This document shows, in pieces, positions 1-8,083 of a stretch of DNA of 50,179 nucleotides. The DNA is from Kiritimatiellia bacterium (GTDB lineage: Bacteria > Verrucomicrobiota > Kiritimatiellia > RFP12 > UBA1067), in contig JAFXXW010000004.1 in the NCBI GenBank assembly GCA_017542055.1, forward strand, positions 1-50,179, read 5' to 3'. Position 1 is the stretch's first letter. Every line of letters starts with the position of its first letter. The notes beneath the pieces were generated by a model, which was not told where the DNA came from, searched no databases, and saw nothing but the letters and a program-made list of their open reading frames with translations. The position numbers and the translations under genes are program-made.

Positions 1-151
1 CCTCGATTCTGCAAGGTGCCATAACCCTCGGCCCCAAACCCATATCCAAAAAGAAATCCAACCTCGAAAGTGTCCGAATTCTGACGAACAACAATCAGCG
101 CAACTCAAACAAAAGTGTCTTTTCTACTTGACGAACTGGGTCTCCAGTCGT

Positions 152-206
152 TTGACAAAGTAAATGCAACACCTAGGGGTTTGGGGTGTTGCATTTAGTC
201 TGTCAA
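152..206. repeat. Two-part perfect inverted repeat
   Basis: A 13-base arm (161-173, beginning TAAATGCAAC) is perfectly complementary to 185-197 across an 11-base loop. Outside it, after a symmetric 3-base mismatch on each side, TTGACA (152-157) pairs with TGTCAA (201-206). The total is 19 paired bases in a 55-base palindrome. There is no T-run on either side, so it does not look like a simple terminator. It could be the end of a mobile element, a recombination site or a protein-binding palindrome. The pairing is seen directly; the role is unknown. Confidence 0.7.
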
Positions 207-272
207 CCGACAAAAATCTTCTCTCCCCGCCCCCTCGCCCGTGCCTTTTGCCCTGACCCGTCCTTATCCCTC

Positions 273-287
273 CCAATTGGCAATTGG
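273..287. repeat. Short palindrome
   Basis: CCAATTG and CAATTGG flank a single G, forming a perfect 7-base inverted repeat with a one-base centre. It lies between the larger palindrome (152-206) and the structured element (365-475). It may be an operator-like site or part of a decayed mobile element. Function unknown. Confidence 0.45.
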
Positions 288-364
288 TACTGGACTTGGC
301 AACACTTTCACATTTCCACATTCCCCAACCCCTCAACTCCAAGACTCCAAAACTCCCCAATGAT

Positions 365-475
365 TCGCCCGCGCCACAGGCGTCGGGTTGGGTGAGTGCG
401 AAGCACGAACTGCGCAGCAGCCGCAAGGCCCAGAGCGAAAGCAACTCCCATCCCCGTCAAGCGGAAAACGGGCGA
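365..475 (+). ncRNA. Candidate multibranched structured RNA or mobile repeat
   Basis: Plus-strand pairing can be drawn by eye. A closing stem joins TCGCCCG (365-371) to CGGGCGA (469-475). A small hairpin follows at 372-382 (CGCC, loop ACA, GGCG). A long interrupted stem pairs CGGG 384-387 with CCCG 453-456, TGGG 389-392 with CCCA 447-450, and AGT 395-397 with ACT 444-446. Inside are four small hairpins: GCGAAGC (398-404), CTGCGCAG (410-417), GCC-GCAA-GGC (420-429) and GC-GAAA-GC (435-442). Two have GNRA tetraloops, which favours the plus strand as the RNA strand. It may be a non-autonomous structured element; no protein gene accompanies it here. It could also be a chance fold. Confidence 0.35.
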
Positions 476-502
476 TTGTTCAATTGCGCAATCCCTCAAC
501 GC

Positions 503-540
503 AATCTTAAATCATAAATCTAAAATCGCAAATTCTAATC
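503..540. repeat. AT-rich heptad-like degenerate repeat
   Basis: Degenerate units of the form AATCTTA, AATCATA, AATCTAA and AATCGCA follow each other up to and across the nspC stop codon (535-537). This AT-rich stretch is unlike the GC-rich surroundings. It may be the scar or border of an inserted element. No terminator stem is visible here for the operon that ends at nspC. Confidence 0.35.
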
Positions 541-1653
541 GCGGCCGAGGCGGGACTTGAAGTCGGCGTAGGAAAATTCCTTGAGCTTTTCCACTTTGCC
601 GGACTTGCGACGAATGGCGATGGAAGGCAAAGGAATGCCGTTGAAAGTGTTGTTCTTGACCATCGAATAGATGGCCATGTCGCCGAAAACGAGTTCTTGG
701 CCGGGCTTGAGGGGTCGGGCGAAAGAATAGTCGCCGATCACGTCGCCCGCGAGACAGGTGGGCCCGCCCAGCCGATAGGTGTAACGCTTTTCGCCCGGCA
801 GTCCCGACCCCTTGAGCGGAGGACGGTACGGCATGGCGATCACGTCCGGCATGTGGCATTCGGCCGAGGCGTCGAGAATGGCAATGGGGAGGCCGTAGTC
901 GAACACCTCGCGCACGGTCGTAACAAGTTCGCCGGCATTGAGCGCGATCGCCTCGCCCGGCTCCAGATACACCTCGAGGTGCGGATGGCGCGCGCGGAAA
1001 TCCTTGAGCGCCTTAACGAGGAGCTTCACGTCGTAGCCCGGCTTGGTGATGTGGTGGCCGCCCCCGAAATTGACCCACTTGAGTCCTAGCAAGAACTCGC
1101 CGAACTGCTCCTCGAAATGCGGGAGCGTGCGCGCCAGCACGTCCGCGCCCTGCTCGCACATGGTATGGAAATGGAGACCCTCCAGCCCTTCGAGATCTTC
1201 CGCCCGCACGAACGCGCGCGGAACGCCCAGTCGCGACCCGGTCACGCAGGGATTGTAGATGTCGTGCTCGATTTCGCTATAGCCGTGATTGACCCTAAGT
1301 CCCGCCGAGGGGAGACCCGGGAAGTTCCGGAACCGGCGCCACTGCGCGACGGAATTGAAGACGATATGGTCGCACCACTTAACGATTTGGGCCATTTCAT
1401 CTTCGGTAAAGGCCGGATTGAAGACGTGGTTTTCCTTGCCCCCCATCTCCTCGTGGGCGAGACGCGCCTCGTAAAGTCCGCTTGCCGTAGTGCCGTCCAG
1501 ATACTTGGCTACGAGCGGGTAGGTGTCGAACGCCGAAAACGCCTTTTGCGCGAGGAGAATCTTGACCCCGGCCTGACGGCGCACCCGGTCCAGCAGCTTG
1601 AGATTGCGCTCGAGCCGGGCTTCGTCGATGAGGTAATAGGGGGTGGAAAGCAA
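535..1653 (-). CDS. nspC: Carboxynorspermidine/carboxyspermidine decarboxylase
   Basis: PLP enzyme of the alanine-racemase fold that decarboxylates carboxy(nor)spermidine to (nor)spermidine; cytoplasmic. The 372 residues match the family throughout. The PLP lysine is K37 in LLAQKAF, the phosphate-binding glycines are in VNFGGGHH, and LEPGEA and the dimer-partner cysteine motif SAECHMPD are present. The start is TTG, one base after the stop of the dehydrogenase gene; the N-terminus MLSTPYYLID matches known NspC starts, so I accept the unusual codon. It is the last gene of the tig-clp-polyamine operon. The substrate may be carboxyspermidine, carboxynorspermidine or carboxyaminopropylagmatine; sequence alone does not settle this. 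Confidence 0.93.
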   Translation of the reverse strand: MLSTPYYLIDEARLERNLKLLDRVRRQAGVKILLAQKAFSAFDTYPLVAKYLDGTTASGLYEARLAHEEMGGKENHVFNPAFTEDEMAQIVKWCDHIVFNSVAQWRRFRNFPGLPSAGLRVNHGYSEIEHDIYNPCVTGSRLGVPRAFVRAEDLEGLEGLHFHTMCEQGADVLARTLPHFEEQFGEFLLGLKWVNFGGGHHITKPGYDVKLLVKALKDFRARHPHLEVYLEPGEAIALNAGELVTTVREVFDYGLPIAILDASAECHMPDVIAMPYRPPLKGSGLPGEKRYTYRLGGPTCLAGDVIGDYSFARPLKPGQELVFGDMAIYSMVKNNTFNGIPLPSIAIRRKSGKVEKLKEFSYADFKSRLGRD

Positions 1654-1654
1654 C

Positions 1655-2932
1655 TTACGGCACCATTACGGGGTCGAAGTTTTCCTGCCAAGGCAGACCC
1701 TGCACGTTCAGTTCGGCCATGAAAGGATCGGGGTCGAACTCCTCGCAGGTGTGGACGCCCTTCTCGGTCCACTTGCCTTCCAGGAACATTTTGGCGCCGA
1801 TCATGGCGGGGACGCCCGTCGTGTAGCTGATTGCCTGGGAGCCCACTTCGCGGTAGCACTCCTGGTGGTCGCACACGTTGTAGACGTAATAGCGCACGCT
1901 CTTGCCGTCCTTGACGCCTTCGAAAATGCAGCCGATGTTCGTCTTGCCCTTGGTGCGCGGACCCAATGACGCGGGATCGGGCAAAAGCGCGCGCAGGAAC
2001 TGGATGGGCACGATCTCCACGCCGTTGAACTTGACGGGATCGATGCGCGTCATACCCACATTCTCGAGGCACTTGAGGTGCGTCAGATAACTCTGGCCGA
2101 ACGTCATGAAGAAACGAATGCGCTTGATGCCCTTCAAATTGCAGCCGAGCGACTCGAGCTCCTCGTGATGGAGAAGATACATGTCCTTCTCGCCCACCTG
2201 GTCGAAATTGTAGACGCGCTTGATGGCCATCGGGGCCGTCTCCACCCACCAGCCTTTGTCGAACGCTTTGCGGTTCTCGACCGGCACTTCGGGTTTGTCG
2301 CCGGACGGATCGGCCACCCAATAGCTGCCCTTGGCGGCCACTTCGCGAATGTTGATTTCGGGGTTGAAGTTGGTGGCGAAAGGATACCCGTGATCGCCTC
2401 CGTTGCAGTCCAGAATGTCGAGCGTATGTATCTCGTCGAAGTAATGCTTCTGGGCGTAGGCGGAGAAGACCTGGGTGACGCCGGGATCGAATCCGCAGCC
2501 CAAAATGGCGGTGAGGCCGGCCTGTTCGAACTTCTGGCGATAGGCCCACTGCCAGGAATACTCGAAATGCGCGTCTTCCGGCGGCTCGTAGTTGGCGGTG
2601 TCGAGATAGCTCACGCCCGCCTCCAGGCACGCGTCCATGATGGCGAGGTCCTGATAGGGCAAGGCGATGTTCATGACGAGATCGGGCTGGAAATCGCGAA
2701 TCATGGCGACCGTCGCCGCCTGGTCCATCGCGTCGAGCTTGGCCGTAGTGATGACGGTCTTTTTGCCGTTCTTGGCAAAGCCGCGCTTTTCGATGTCGGC
2801 CTTGATGGCGTCGCACCTGGCTACCGTACGCGAGGCGATCAAGAGCTCCTCGAACACGTCGGGATTCTGGGCCATCTTGGCGGCAGCCACACCGGCCACT
2901 CCGCCGGCGCCAATGAGCATGACTTTAGACAT
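1655..2932 (-). CDS. Carboxy(nor)spermidine dehydrogenase (LYS1/saccharopine dehydrogenase-like)
   Basis: NADPH-dependent reductive condensation of aspartate semialdehyde with a polyamine, giving the carboxy-polyamine that NspC then decarboxylates. About 425 residues. The Rossmann motif GAGGVAG starts at residue 8, and the family blocks ASRTV, GCGFDPGVTQVF, GGDHGYPFATNF, LRALLPDP and QAISYTTGVPA are all present. The start ATG at 2932 has AAGGAG nine bases upstream; an earlier in-frame start would lie inside speB. It overlaps the speB stop by 8 bases and its stop is one base from nspC. The usual substrate is putrescine; agmatine is the alternative used in the carboxyaminopropylagmatine route. 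Confidence 0.92.
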   Translation of the reverse strand: MSKVMLIGAGGVAGVAAAKMAQNPDVFEELLIASRTVARCDAIKADIEKRGFAKNGKKTVITTAKLDAMDQAATVAMIRDFQPDLVMNIALPYQDLAIMDACLEAGVSYLDTANYEPPEDAHFEYSWQWAYRQKFEQAGLTAILGCGFDPGVTQVFSAYAQKHYFDEIHTLDILDCNGGDHGYPFATNFNPEINIREVAAKGSYWVADPSGDKPEVPVENRKAFDKGWWVETAPMAIKRVYNFDQVGEKDMYLLHHEELESLGCNLKGIKRIRFFMTFGQSYLTHLKCLENVGMTRIDPVKFNGVEIVPIQFLRALLPDPASLGPRTKGKTNIGCIFEGVKDGKSVRYYVYNVCDHQECYREVGSQAISYTTGVPAMIGAKMFLEGKWTEKGVHTCEEFDPDPFMAELNVQGLPWQENFDPVMVP

Positions 2933-3788
2933 TAGCAGTTTCTCCTTTCGTCTTGAGCGACAGCAATTCTTCGCGCAAAAGTTTGCAGGCAAGCGCCGTA
3001 GAGCGACCGGTCGGGTCGAGTCCGGGCGAGAGTTCCACGTTGTCGAGCGCCACCACGTTCAGGTTTTTGAGGCACAGGACCAGGTCGTCCACGAGGCGCC
3101 GGTACGAGAGCCCGCCCGCCTCCTGGGTGCCGGTGCCCGGAAATTCCGCCGGATCCAGCACGTCCAGATCGACCGTGAGATAGACAGGCTTATTAGGTCC
3201 GATCGCCTTGATCGCGTCCGGCAAGGTGGTGCTGGCGAAAAGTTCGGTGGTCACGTGCCCTGAGCGCATGAAGTCACGTTCCTCGCGCGTGCCGGACCGG
3301 ATGCCGAACTGCCAGATGCGTCCGTCGCCCACGAGATCGTGGCAGCGCCGCATCACGCAGGCGTGGGAAAGCTCCACCCCCAGATAGTCCTCGCGCAAAT
3401 CGGCATGGGCGTCGAAATGGACGAGGCAAAGGTCGGGATGTTTTTTCAAAGCCGCGCGCACCGCCCCCAAAGTGACGAGATGTTCGCCGCCCAAGAGGAA
3501 GGGAATCTTGCCGGCCGAAAGGATTTGGTCCGCCTGTTCCTCGATCATCGCGATGGCCCGGTCGGGCGCACCGAACGGCAATTCCAGGTCGCCCGCGTCA
3601 TGTACGCTTGCGTCCGCCAGATCCTTATCCAGATACATTGAGTACGTCTCGATGCCGAACGACTCCGACCTCATGGCCGCCGGTCCGAAACGGGTGCCGG
3701 GACGGAAACTGGTGGTGGAGTCGTAAGGCGCGCCGAAGAGCACCACGTCCGCTTCGGCAAACGGCGAATCGGCACCTATGAAGTTCAT
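2925..3788 (-). CDS. speB: Agmatinase-family ureohydrolase
   Basis: Manganese-dependent hydrolysis of agmatine to putrescine and urea, or of aminopropylagmatine to spermidine in the alternative route. 287 residues, normal family length. GGEH (about 100-103), the metal motif DAHAD (about 126-130) and the second metal motif DLDVLDP are intact. The ATG overlaps the speE stop as ATGA, so longer in-frame starts inside speE are rejected. Together with speA it completes arginine to putrescine. The same fold includes guanidinobutyrase and formiminoglutamase, but the neighbours favour an agmatine-type substrate. Confidence 0.88.
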   Translation of the reverse strand: MNFIGADSPFAEADVVLFGAPYDSTTSFRPGTRFGPAAMRSESFGIETYSMYLDKDLADASVHDAGDLELPFGAPDRAIAMIEEQADQILSAGKIPFLLGGEHLVTLGAVRAALKKHPDLCLVHFDAHADLREDYLGVELSHACVMRRCHDLVGDGRIWQFGIRSGTREERDFMRSGHVTTELFASTTLPDAIKAIGPNKPVYLTVDLDVLDPAEFPGTGTQEAGGLSYRRLVDDLVLCLKNLNVVALDNVELSPGLDPTGRSTALACKLLREELLSLKTKGETANV

Positions 3789-4630
3789 CGGTTGAGGAGG
3801 TCCTTTACGTAGTTGGGCAGCGCAAACGCGCCGCGATGCAGCTCGGTGTTGTAGTAGCGCGTACGGATGCCAAGCTTGTTCCAACGCGCGGCGTCCAGAT
3901 CTTCGATGGGGTGGTACTTCTTGGACGCGAAACCGAAAAGCCAGTGGCCCGAAGGATAGCTGGGAATGTGGCACTGGTAGACCGTCGACACCGGAAACTC
4001 GACCGCGATATGCCGGTGGGCGTCGCGTACGGAACGTTGGTGGGCGGAATAGAACGGCGACTCGTGCTGGTTAATGAGGATGCCGTCATCCCGGAGCGCC
4101 TTGAAGCAGGTGCCGTAGAATTCGCGGGTGAAGAGACCCTCGGCGGGGCCGTAGGGGTCGGAAGAGTCGACGATGATGAGATCGTACTCGGCCTTCTTGC
4201 CGCGCACGTACCGGAGCCCCTCCTCAAACCACACGCTGACGCGCTTATCCTTGAGCTTGGAGGAGGTGAAAGTCAGATACTTCTTGGCCAAAAGCACCAC
4301 GTCCTTGTCCACTTCCACGAGGTCGATCGACTCGATCTTGCGGTATTTGACGAGTTCGCGCACCGTGCCCCCGTCGCCCCCGCCGATCACGAGCACGTTG
4401 CGGACGTTGGGATTGACCGCCATCGGCACGTGGGTAATCATTTCGTGGTAGATGAACTCGTCCTTTTCGGTGGTCATGAGACCCCCGTCCAGCACGAGCA
4501 CGCGCCCGTAGGCCGGAGTGTCGAGAATGTCGATCTGCTGGACAGCGCTCTTCTTGGAGGCCACCTGCACGGAAGCCTTCATCGAAAAGCGCACGTCGTC
4601 GGTATGCTGGTCGGTGTACCAAAGCTCCAT
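3785..4630 (-). CDS. speE: Spermidine synthase (aminopropyltransferase)
   Basis: Transfers aminopropyl from decarboxylated S-adenosylmethionine to putrescine or a related amine, releasing methylthioadenosine. 281 residues. It has the SAM-type loop GGGDGG (83-88) and the catalytic block DSSDPYGPA (155-163), where the aspartates position the amine. The ATG at 4630 is preceded by GGAGG at six bases. The ATGA overlap with speB shows coupled translation. It needs decarboxylated SAM from SpeD, which is not in this window. Having SpeE in one operon with the carboxyspermidine pair is unexpected, because both normally make spermidine. Confidence 0.9.
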   Translation of the reverse strand: MELWYTDQHTDDVRFSMKASVQVASKKSAVQQIDILDTPAYGRVLVLDGGLMTTEKDEFIYHEMITHVPMAVNPNVRNVLVIGGGDGGTVRELVKYRKIESIDLVEVDKDVVLLAKKYLTFTSSKLKDKRVSVWFEEGLRYVRGKKAEYDLIIVDSSDPYGPAEGLFTREFYGTCFKALRDDGILINQHESPFYSAHQRSVRDAHRHIAVEFPVSTVYQCHIPSYPSGHWLFGFASKKYHPIEDLDAARWNKLGIRTRYYNTELHRGAFALPNYVKDLLNR

Positions 4631-4641
4631 CGCTAGCCTCC

Positions 4642-6099
4642 TTAGCCCACAACCTGAAGATAGTCGAGATTCATATCCTCGGTACCGGTCATGAAACAGC
4701 CCCGGTCCTTCGCGAAGAGAATATGCTCCAGAATGTCCGGAGTGATGCGCTCGCCCGGCGCCACGATCGGGATGCCCGGGGGATAGCTCATGACGAATTC
4801 GCCCGCCACGAGCCCCACCGACTCTCTCATGGGCACCCGGCGCTTCTTGGCGTAGAACGCGTCCTGCGGCGTCATGGCGATGCAAGGATCGATATATTCG
4901 TGGTCGAACAGCCCCGCCGCGCTGCGTTCGTGGAGGCGCTTGATCTCGGCCAAAGCGGAAATGAGCCGCTCCACGTCCATCATGCGATCGCCCGCCGAAA
5001 GGATGGCGAGGAGGTTGCCGATGTCGCCGAATTCGATCTGGATGCCGTAATCGTCGCGCAAATGGTCGTAAACCTCGATGCCCGCGAGCCCGATGTCGCG
5101 CGTGTGCACCGAAAGTTTGGTGCTGTCGAACGCGAACGCCGCGTCGCCGTCCACCAGTTCCGTGCCGAAAGCGTAGTAGCCTCCCAGATCGTTGATTTCC
5201 TCCCGGGCGTAGTCGGCGAATTCGATGGTCTTCTGGTACATGGCGCGACCCTTAAAGTAGAGATTGCGCCGGGCGATGTCGAGCGAGGACAAAAGAAGAT
5301 ACGACGCCGAAGTGGACTGGGTGAGCGTGATCACCTGGCGCACGTAGTCGGGGTTGACCGGCTTGCGCGTGAGGAGAATGGAGCTCTGCGTCAGCGATCC
5401 GCCCGTCTTGTGGATGGACGCGGCCGCCATGTCGCAGCCGGCCGCCATCGCCGAAACGGGCAAGCGTTCGTGGAAATAGAAATGCGTACCGTGAGCTTCG
5501 TCGGCCAAGACCAGCATTCCCGCCTCGTGCGCCAACCGGACGATGGCGCGCAAATTGGAGCAAATGCCGTAATAAGTGGGATTGTTGACGAGAATCGCCT
5601 TGGCGTCGGGGTGCTCCTCGATGGCCTTTTTGACGTCCGCGACCGACATCCCCAAAGGAATGCCCAGGCGCTTGTCGCGACCCGGATTGATGTAGATGGG
5701 GATGGCGCCGTTGACCACAAGCGCGTTGATGGCGCTACGATGCACGTTGCGCGGCAGGATGATCTTTTCGCCGCGTCCGCAGGCGGTCCAGATCATGGTC
5801 TGCACGGCCGAAGTGGTGCCGTTCACCATGAAAAACGCGTTGTCTGCCCCGAACGCCTCGGCCGCCAGCGACTGCGCCTCCTTGATGACGCTCACCGGGT
5901 GGCCCAGATTGTCCAACGGTTTCATGGAATTGACGTCCAATTCCATGCAACGCTTGCCGAAATACTCCGGCAGCTCCGCGTTCATGCGTCCGCCCTTGTG
6001 GGCCGGCACGTCGAAGTGCGCCAGACGATTGATGCGCTGGGCGTCTAGCGCGTCCGCCAAAGGCGTGGCGGCCTGTCGAGACTTGGTATCCTGCTCCAT
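4642..6099 (-). CDS. speA: PLP-dependent arginine decarboxylase, fold-I type
   Basis: Orn/Lys/Arg decarboxylase of the aminotransferase-like fold; with an agmatinase two genes downstream, arginine to agmatine is the likely reaction. 485 residues, as in the Bacillus SpeA group, without the wing domain of the long enterobacterial enzymes. PAHKGG (32-37), the PLP aspartate in LADEAHGTHF (D200) and the Schiff-base lysine SIHKTGGSLTQSS (K231) are visible. The ATG at 6099 has GAGGA eight bases upstream and lies 11 bases after the panD stop. Lysine or ornithine specificity cannot be excluded by eye. Confidence 0.88.
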   Translation of the reverse strand: MEQDTKSRQAATPLADALDAQRINRLAHFDVPAHKGGRMNAELPEYFGKRCMELDVNSMKPLDNLGHPVSVIKEAQSLAAEAFGADNAFFMVNGTTSAVQTMIWTACGRGEKIILPRNVHRSAINALVVNGAIPIYINPGRDKRLGIPLGMSVADVKKAIEEHPDAKAILVNNPTYYGICSNLRAIVRLAHEAGMLVLADEAHGTHFYFHERLPVSAMAAGCDMAAASIHKTGGSLTQSSILLTRKPVNPDYVRQVITLTQSTSASYLLLSSLDIARRNLYFKGRAMYQKTIEFADYAREEINDLGGYYAFGTELVDGDAAFAFDSTKLSVHTRDIGLAGIEVYDHLRDDYGIQIEFGDIGNLLAILSAGDRMMDVERLISALAEIKRLHERSAAGLFDHEYIDPCIAMTPQDAFYAKKRRVPMRESVGLVAGEFVMSYPPGIPIVAPGERITPDILEHILFAKDRGCFMTGTEDMNLDYLQVVG

Positions 6100-6110
6100 C
6101 CCCCGGTTCC

Positions 6111-6440
6111 TCAGCCGAAGTGTTTGACTTTAGGCGTCCAGCCGACGGCTTCGGCCGGATCCACCTGGGCGAACGCCATGACGATGAGCCGGTCGCCCAC
6201 CTTGCCCTGATGCGCGGCCGCCCCGTTGAGACAGCACACGTGCGAGCCCCGTTGCCCGCAAATGGCGTACGTTTCGAAACGATTGCCGTTTTCCACGTCG
6301 GCCACCAGAATCTTCTCGTACGGCACCAGCCCCACCGCCTCCATGTCGTCCGGATCGAGCGAGAGCGAACCTTCGTAATCGAGTTCGCACTGGGTCACCC
6401 GGATGCGGTGCAACTTGCCTTTCAACAGTTCGAGCATCAT
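6111..6440 (-). CDS. panD: Aspartate 1-decarboxylase (pyruvoyl)
   Basis: Makes beta-alanine for pantothenate and coenzyme A. 109 residues. KGKLHR, the self-cleavage site Y22-E-G24-S25, ENGNRFETYAI and NGAAAH are all present. Counting from the first of two tandem ATGs places Gly24-Ser25 exactly where the family has it, which supports the start at 6440. It begins 2 bases after the clpX stop. Its position between clpX and speA is unusual; the coenzyme A genes coaC and coaB lie in two other units of this window. Confidence 0.93.
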   Translation of the reverse strand: MMLELLKGKLHRIRVTQCELDYEGSLSLDPDDMEAVGLVPYEKILVADVENGNRFETYAICGQRGSHVCCLNGAAAHQGKVGDRLIVMAFAQVDPAEAVGWTPKVKHFG

Positions 6441-6442
6441 CT

Positions 6443-7495
6443 TTACAGCATCTCCTTGATCATCTTTTCGGTCACCGCAACCTTCTTGAGCTTGGAGTTG
6501 CCGGGGGCCTCGTACATGATGTCGGTCATCAGCTTTTCCATCTCCGCCCTGAGTCCGCGCGCGCCGGTTTTGCGCTTCAAGGCCAGCTTGGCCAAAGCCC
6601 GCAACGCCTCGGGCTCGAATTCGAGCTTGACGTTGTCCATCGCGAGGAGCTTCTTGTACTGCTTGACGAGCGCGTTCTTGGGCTCGGTCAGCACCTTCAC
6701 GAGTTCGTCCTCGGTAAGTTCGTTCATGGTGGCGATGATCGGCAAGCGGCCGGTGAATTCTGGGATGAGCCCGAACTTGACGAGATCCTCGGGCCGAACG
6801 TCGCGGCTCAGGGTCTCGACCGGCTTGATAACTTCCGTTTCCGTGCCGCCAAAGCCGATCGTATGCTTGCCGGTGCGCTCCGCCACGATCTTGTCCAGCC
6901 CCACGAACGCGCCTCCGCAGATGAAGAGAATGTTGCGCGTGTCGATTTCGACGTATTCCTGGTCGGGGTGCTTGCGTCCGCCCTTGGGGGGAATGCGGCA
7001 GACCGTGCCTTCCACGATCTTCAAAAGCGCCTGTTGCACGCCCTCGCCGCTGACGTCGCGGGTGATGCTGACGTTGTCCGTCTTGGAGGCTATCTTGTCG
7101 ATTTCGTCCACGTAGATGATTCCGCACTGGGTGAGATTGACGTCTTCGCCCGCGTTCTGGTAGAGATAGCGCACCAGATTCTCCACGTCCTCGCCCACGT
7201 AGCCGGCCTGGGTGAGCACGGTCGCGTCGCCGATGGCGTAAGGCACGCCCAGCAGCTTGGCGAGCGTCTTGGCGAGCAGCGTCTTGCCGGTGCCGGTGGG
7301 ACCGATGAGGAGAATGTTCGATTTTTCGATTTCGACGTCCGCGAACTCGTCGTCTTTGGACTTCGTGTCGAATTTCGACTCCAGGCGGCGATAGTGGTTG
7401 TGCACCGCCACCGCCAGCACCTTCTTCACCTCGTCATGGCCGATGACGTGCTCGTCCAGCAGCGCCTTGATCTCGCGCGGAGTAGGTATTTTCAT
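6443..7495 (-). CDS. clpX: ClpX ATPase lacking the N-terminal zinc-binding domain
   Basis: AAA+ unfoldase that feeds proteins to ClpP. 350 residues against about 420 for typical ClpX: the protein starts directly at PTPREIK, so the four-cysteine zinc-binding domain is missing. Everything else is intact: Walker A GPTGTGKT (65-72), pore loop GYVG (98-101), Walker B IIYVDE, the RKH loop (174-176), the ClpP-docking IGF loop (213-215) and sensor-2 GARGLR. The ATG overlaps the clpP stop (ATGA), leaving no room for the domain, and the upstream reading frame in this register is clpP in another frame. ClpP docking should work; adaptor and some substrate recognition should differ. Confidence 0.93.
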   Translation of the reverse strand: MKIPTPREIKALLDEHVIGHDEVKKVLAVAVHNHYRRLESKFDTKSKDDEFADVEIEKSNILLIGPTGTGKTLLAKTLAKLLGVPYAIGDATVLTQAGYVGEDVENLVRYLYQNAGEDVNLTQCGIIYVDEIDKIASKTDNVSITRDVSGEGVQQALLKIVEGTVCRIPPKGGRKHPDQEYVEIDTRNILFICGGAFVGLDKIVAERTGKHTIGFGGTETEVIKPVETLSRDVRPEDLVKFGLIPEFTGRLPIIATMNELTEDELVKVLTEPKNALVKQYKKLLAMDNVKLEFEPEALRALAKLALKRKTGARGLRAEMEKLMTDIMYEAPGNSKLKKVAVTEKMIKEML

Positions 7496-8073
7496 CCCAA
7501 CACCTGGTCGATGAGACCCCAATCGACCGCCTCCTGCGCGCTCATGAAGTGGTCGCGATCGGTATCGCGCACCACGTCTTCGAACTTGCGCCCGGAGTGC
7601 TTGGCCAGAATCTCGTTCAGCTTTTCCTTGAGCCGGATGATTTCGCGCGCGGTGATTTCGATATCGCTCGCCTTGCCTTCCGCCCCGCCCCAAGGCTGGT
7701 GGATCATGATCCGGGCGTTGGGCAGCGCGAAACGCTTACCCTTGGCGCCGGCCGTGAGCAGCACCGCCCCCATCGAGGCCGCCTGGCCGATGCAGTAGGT
7801 GGCCACCGGGCACTTGACGTACTGCATGGTGTCGTAGATGGCCAGACCCGCCGTCACGCTGCCGCCCGGCGAATTGATGTAGCAATGGATCTCCTTCTCG
7901 GCGTCTTGCGACTGCAGGAAAAGGAGCTGCGCGCACACGGCGTTGGCCATTTCGTCGTTCACCTCGCCCGAGATGAAAACGATGCGGTCCAACAAGAGGC
8001 GCGAGTAGATGTCGTACGTCCGCTCGCCGCGACCCGTCTGCTCCACCACGTAGGGGATCATGTAGTTTTTCAT
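7492..8073 (-). CDS. clpP: ATP-dependent Clp protease proteolytic subunit
   Basis: Serine peptidase forming the tetradecameric barrel that works with ClpX. 193 residues. The triad is S100 (GQAASMGA), H125 (IMIHQPWGG) and D174 (DRDHFMS), with the same spacing as in Escherichia coli ClpP (25 and 49 residues). The ATG follows the tig stop by 10 bases with a TAAGG ribosome site. The tig-clpP-clpX order is the classical arrangement. The first residues [12 protein letters not shown] probably include a short processed propeptide. Confidence 0.96.
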   Translation of the reverse strand: MKNYMIPYVVEQTGRGERTYDIYSRLLLDRIVFISGEVNDEMANAVCAQLLFLQSQDAEKEIHCYINSPGGSVTAGLAIYDTMQYVKCPVATYCIGQAASMGAVLLTAGAKGKRFALPNARIMIHQPWGGAEGKASDIEITAREIIRLKEKLNEILAKHSGRKFEDVVRDTDRDHFMSAQEAVDWGLIDQVLG

Positions 8074-8083
8074 TTCCGTTGCC

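Larger units (their letters stand above)
1..534. other. Non-coding region at the window edge
   Basis: No credible gene is present. The short open frames on both strands have no family resemblance and run through inverted repeats. The region holds a 55-base two-part inverted repeat (152-206), a 15-base palindrome (273-287), short C-rich direct repeats (335-359), a candidate multibranched structured element (365-475) and an AT-rich heptad-like stretch (503-540) that reaches the nspC stop. The composition (C-runs, then AT-rich) differs from the compact coding DNA that follows. Bases 1-150 show nothing I recognise. Confidence 0.6.

Noticed and set aside
124-517. Short open frames on both strands in the first 534 bases
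   Set aside because: No family resemblance, no ribosome sites, and they run through inverted repeats and the candidate structured element.
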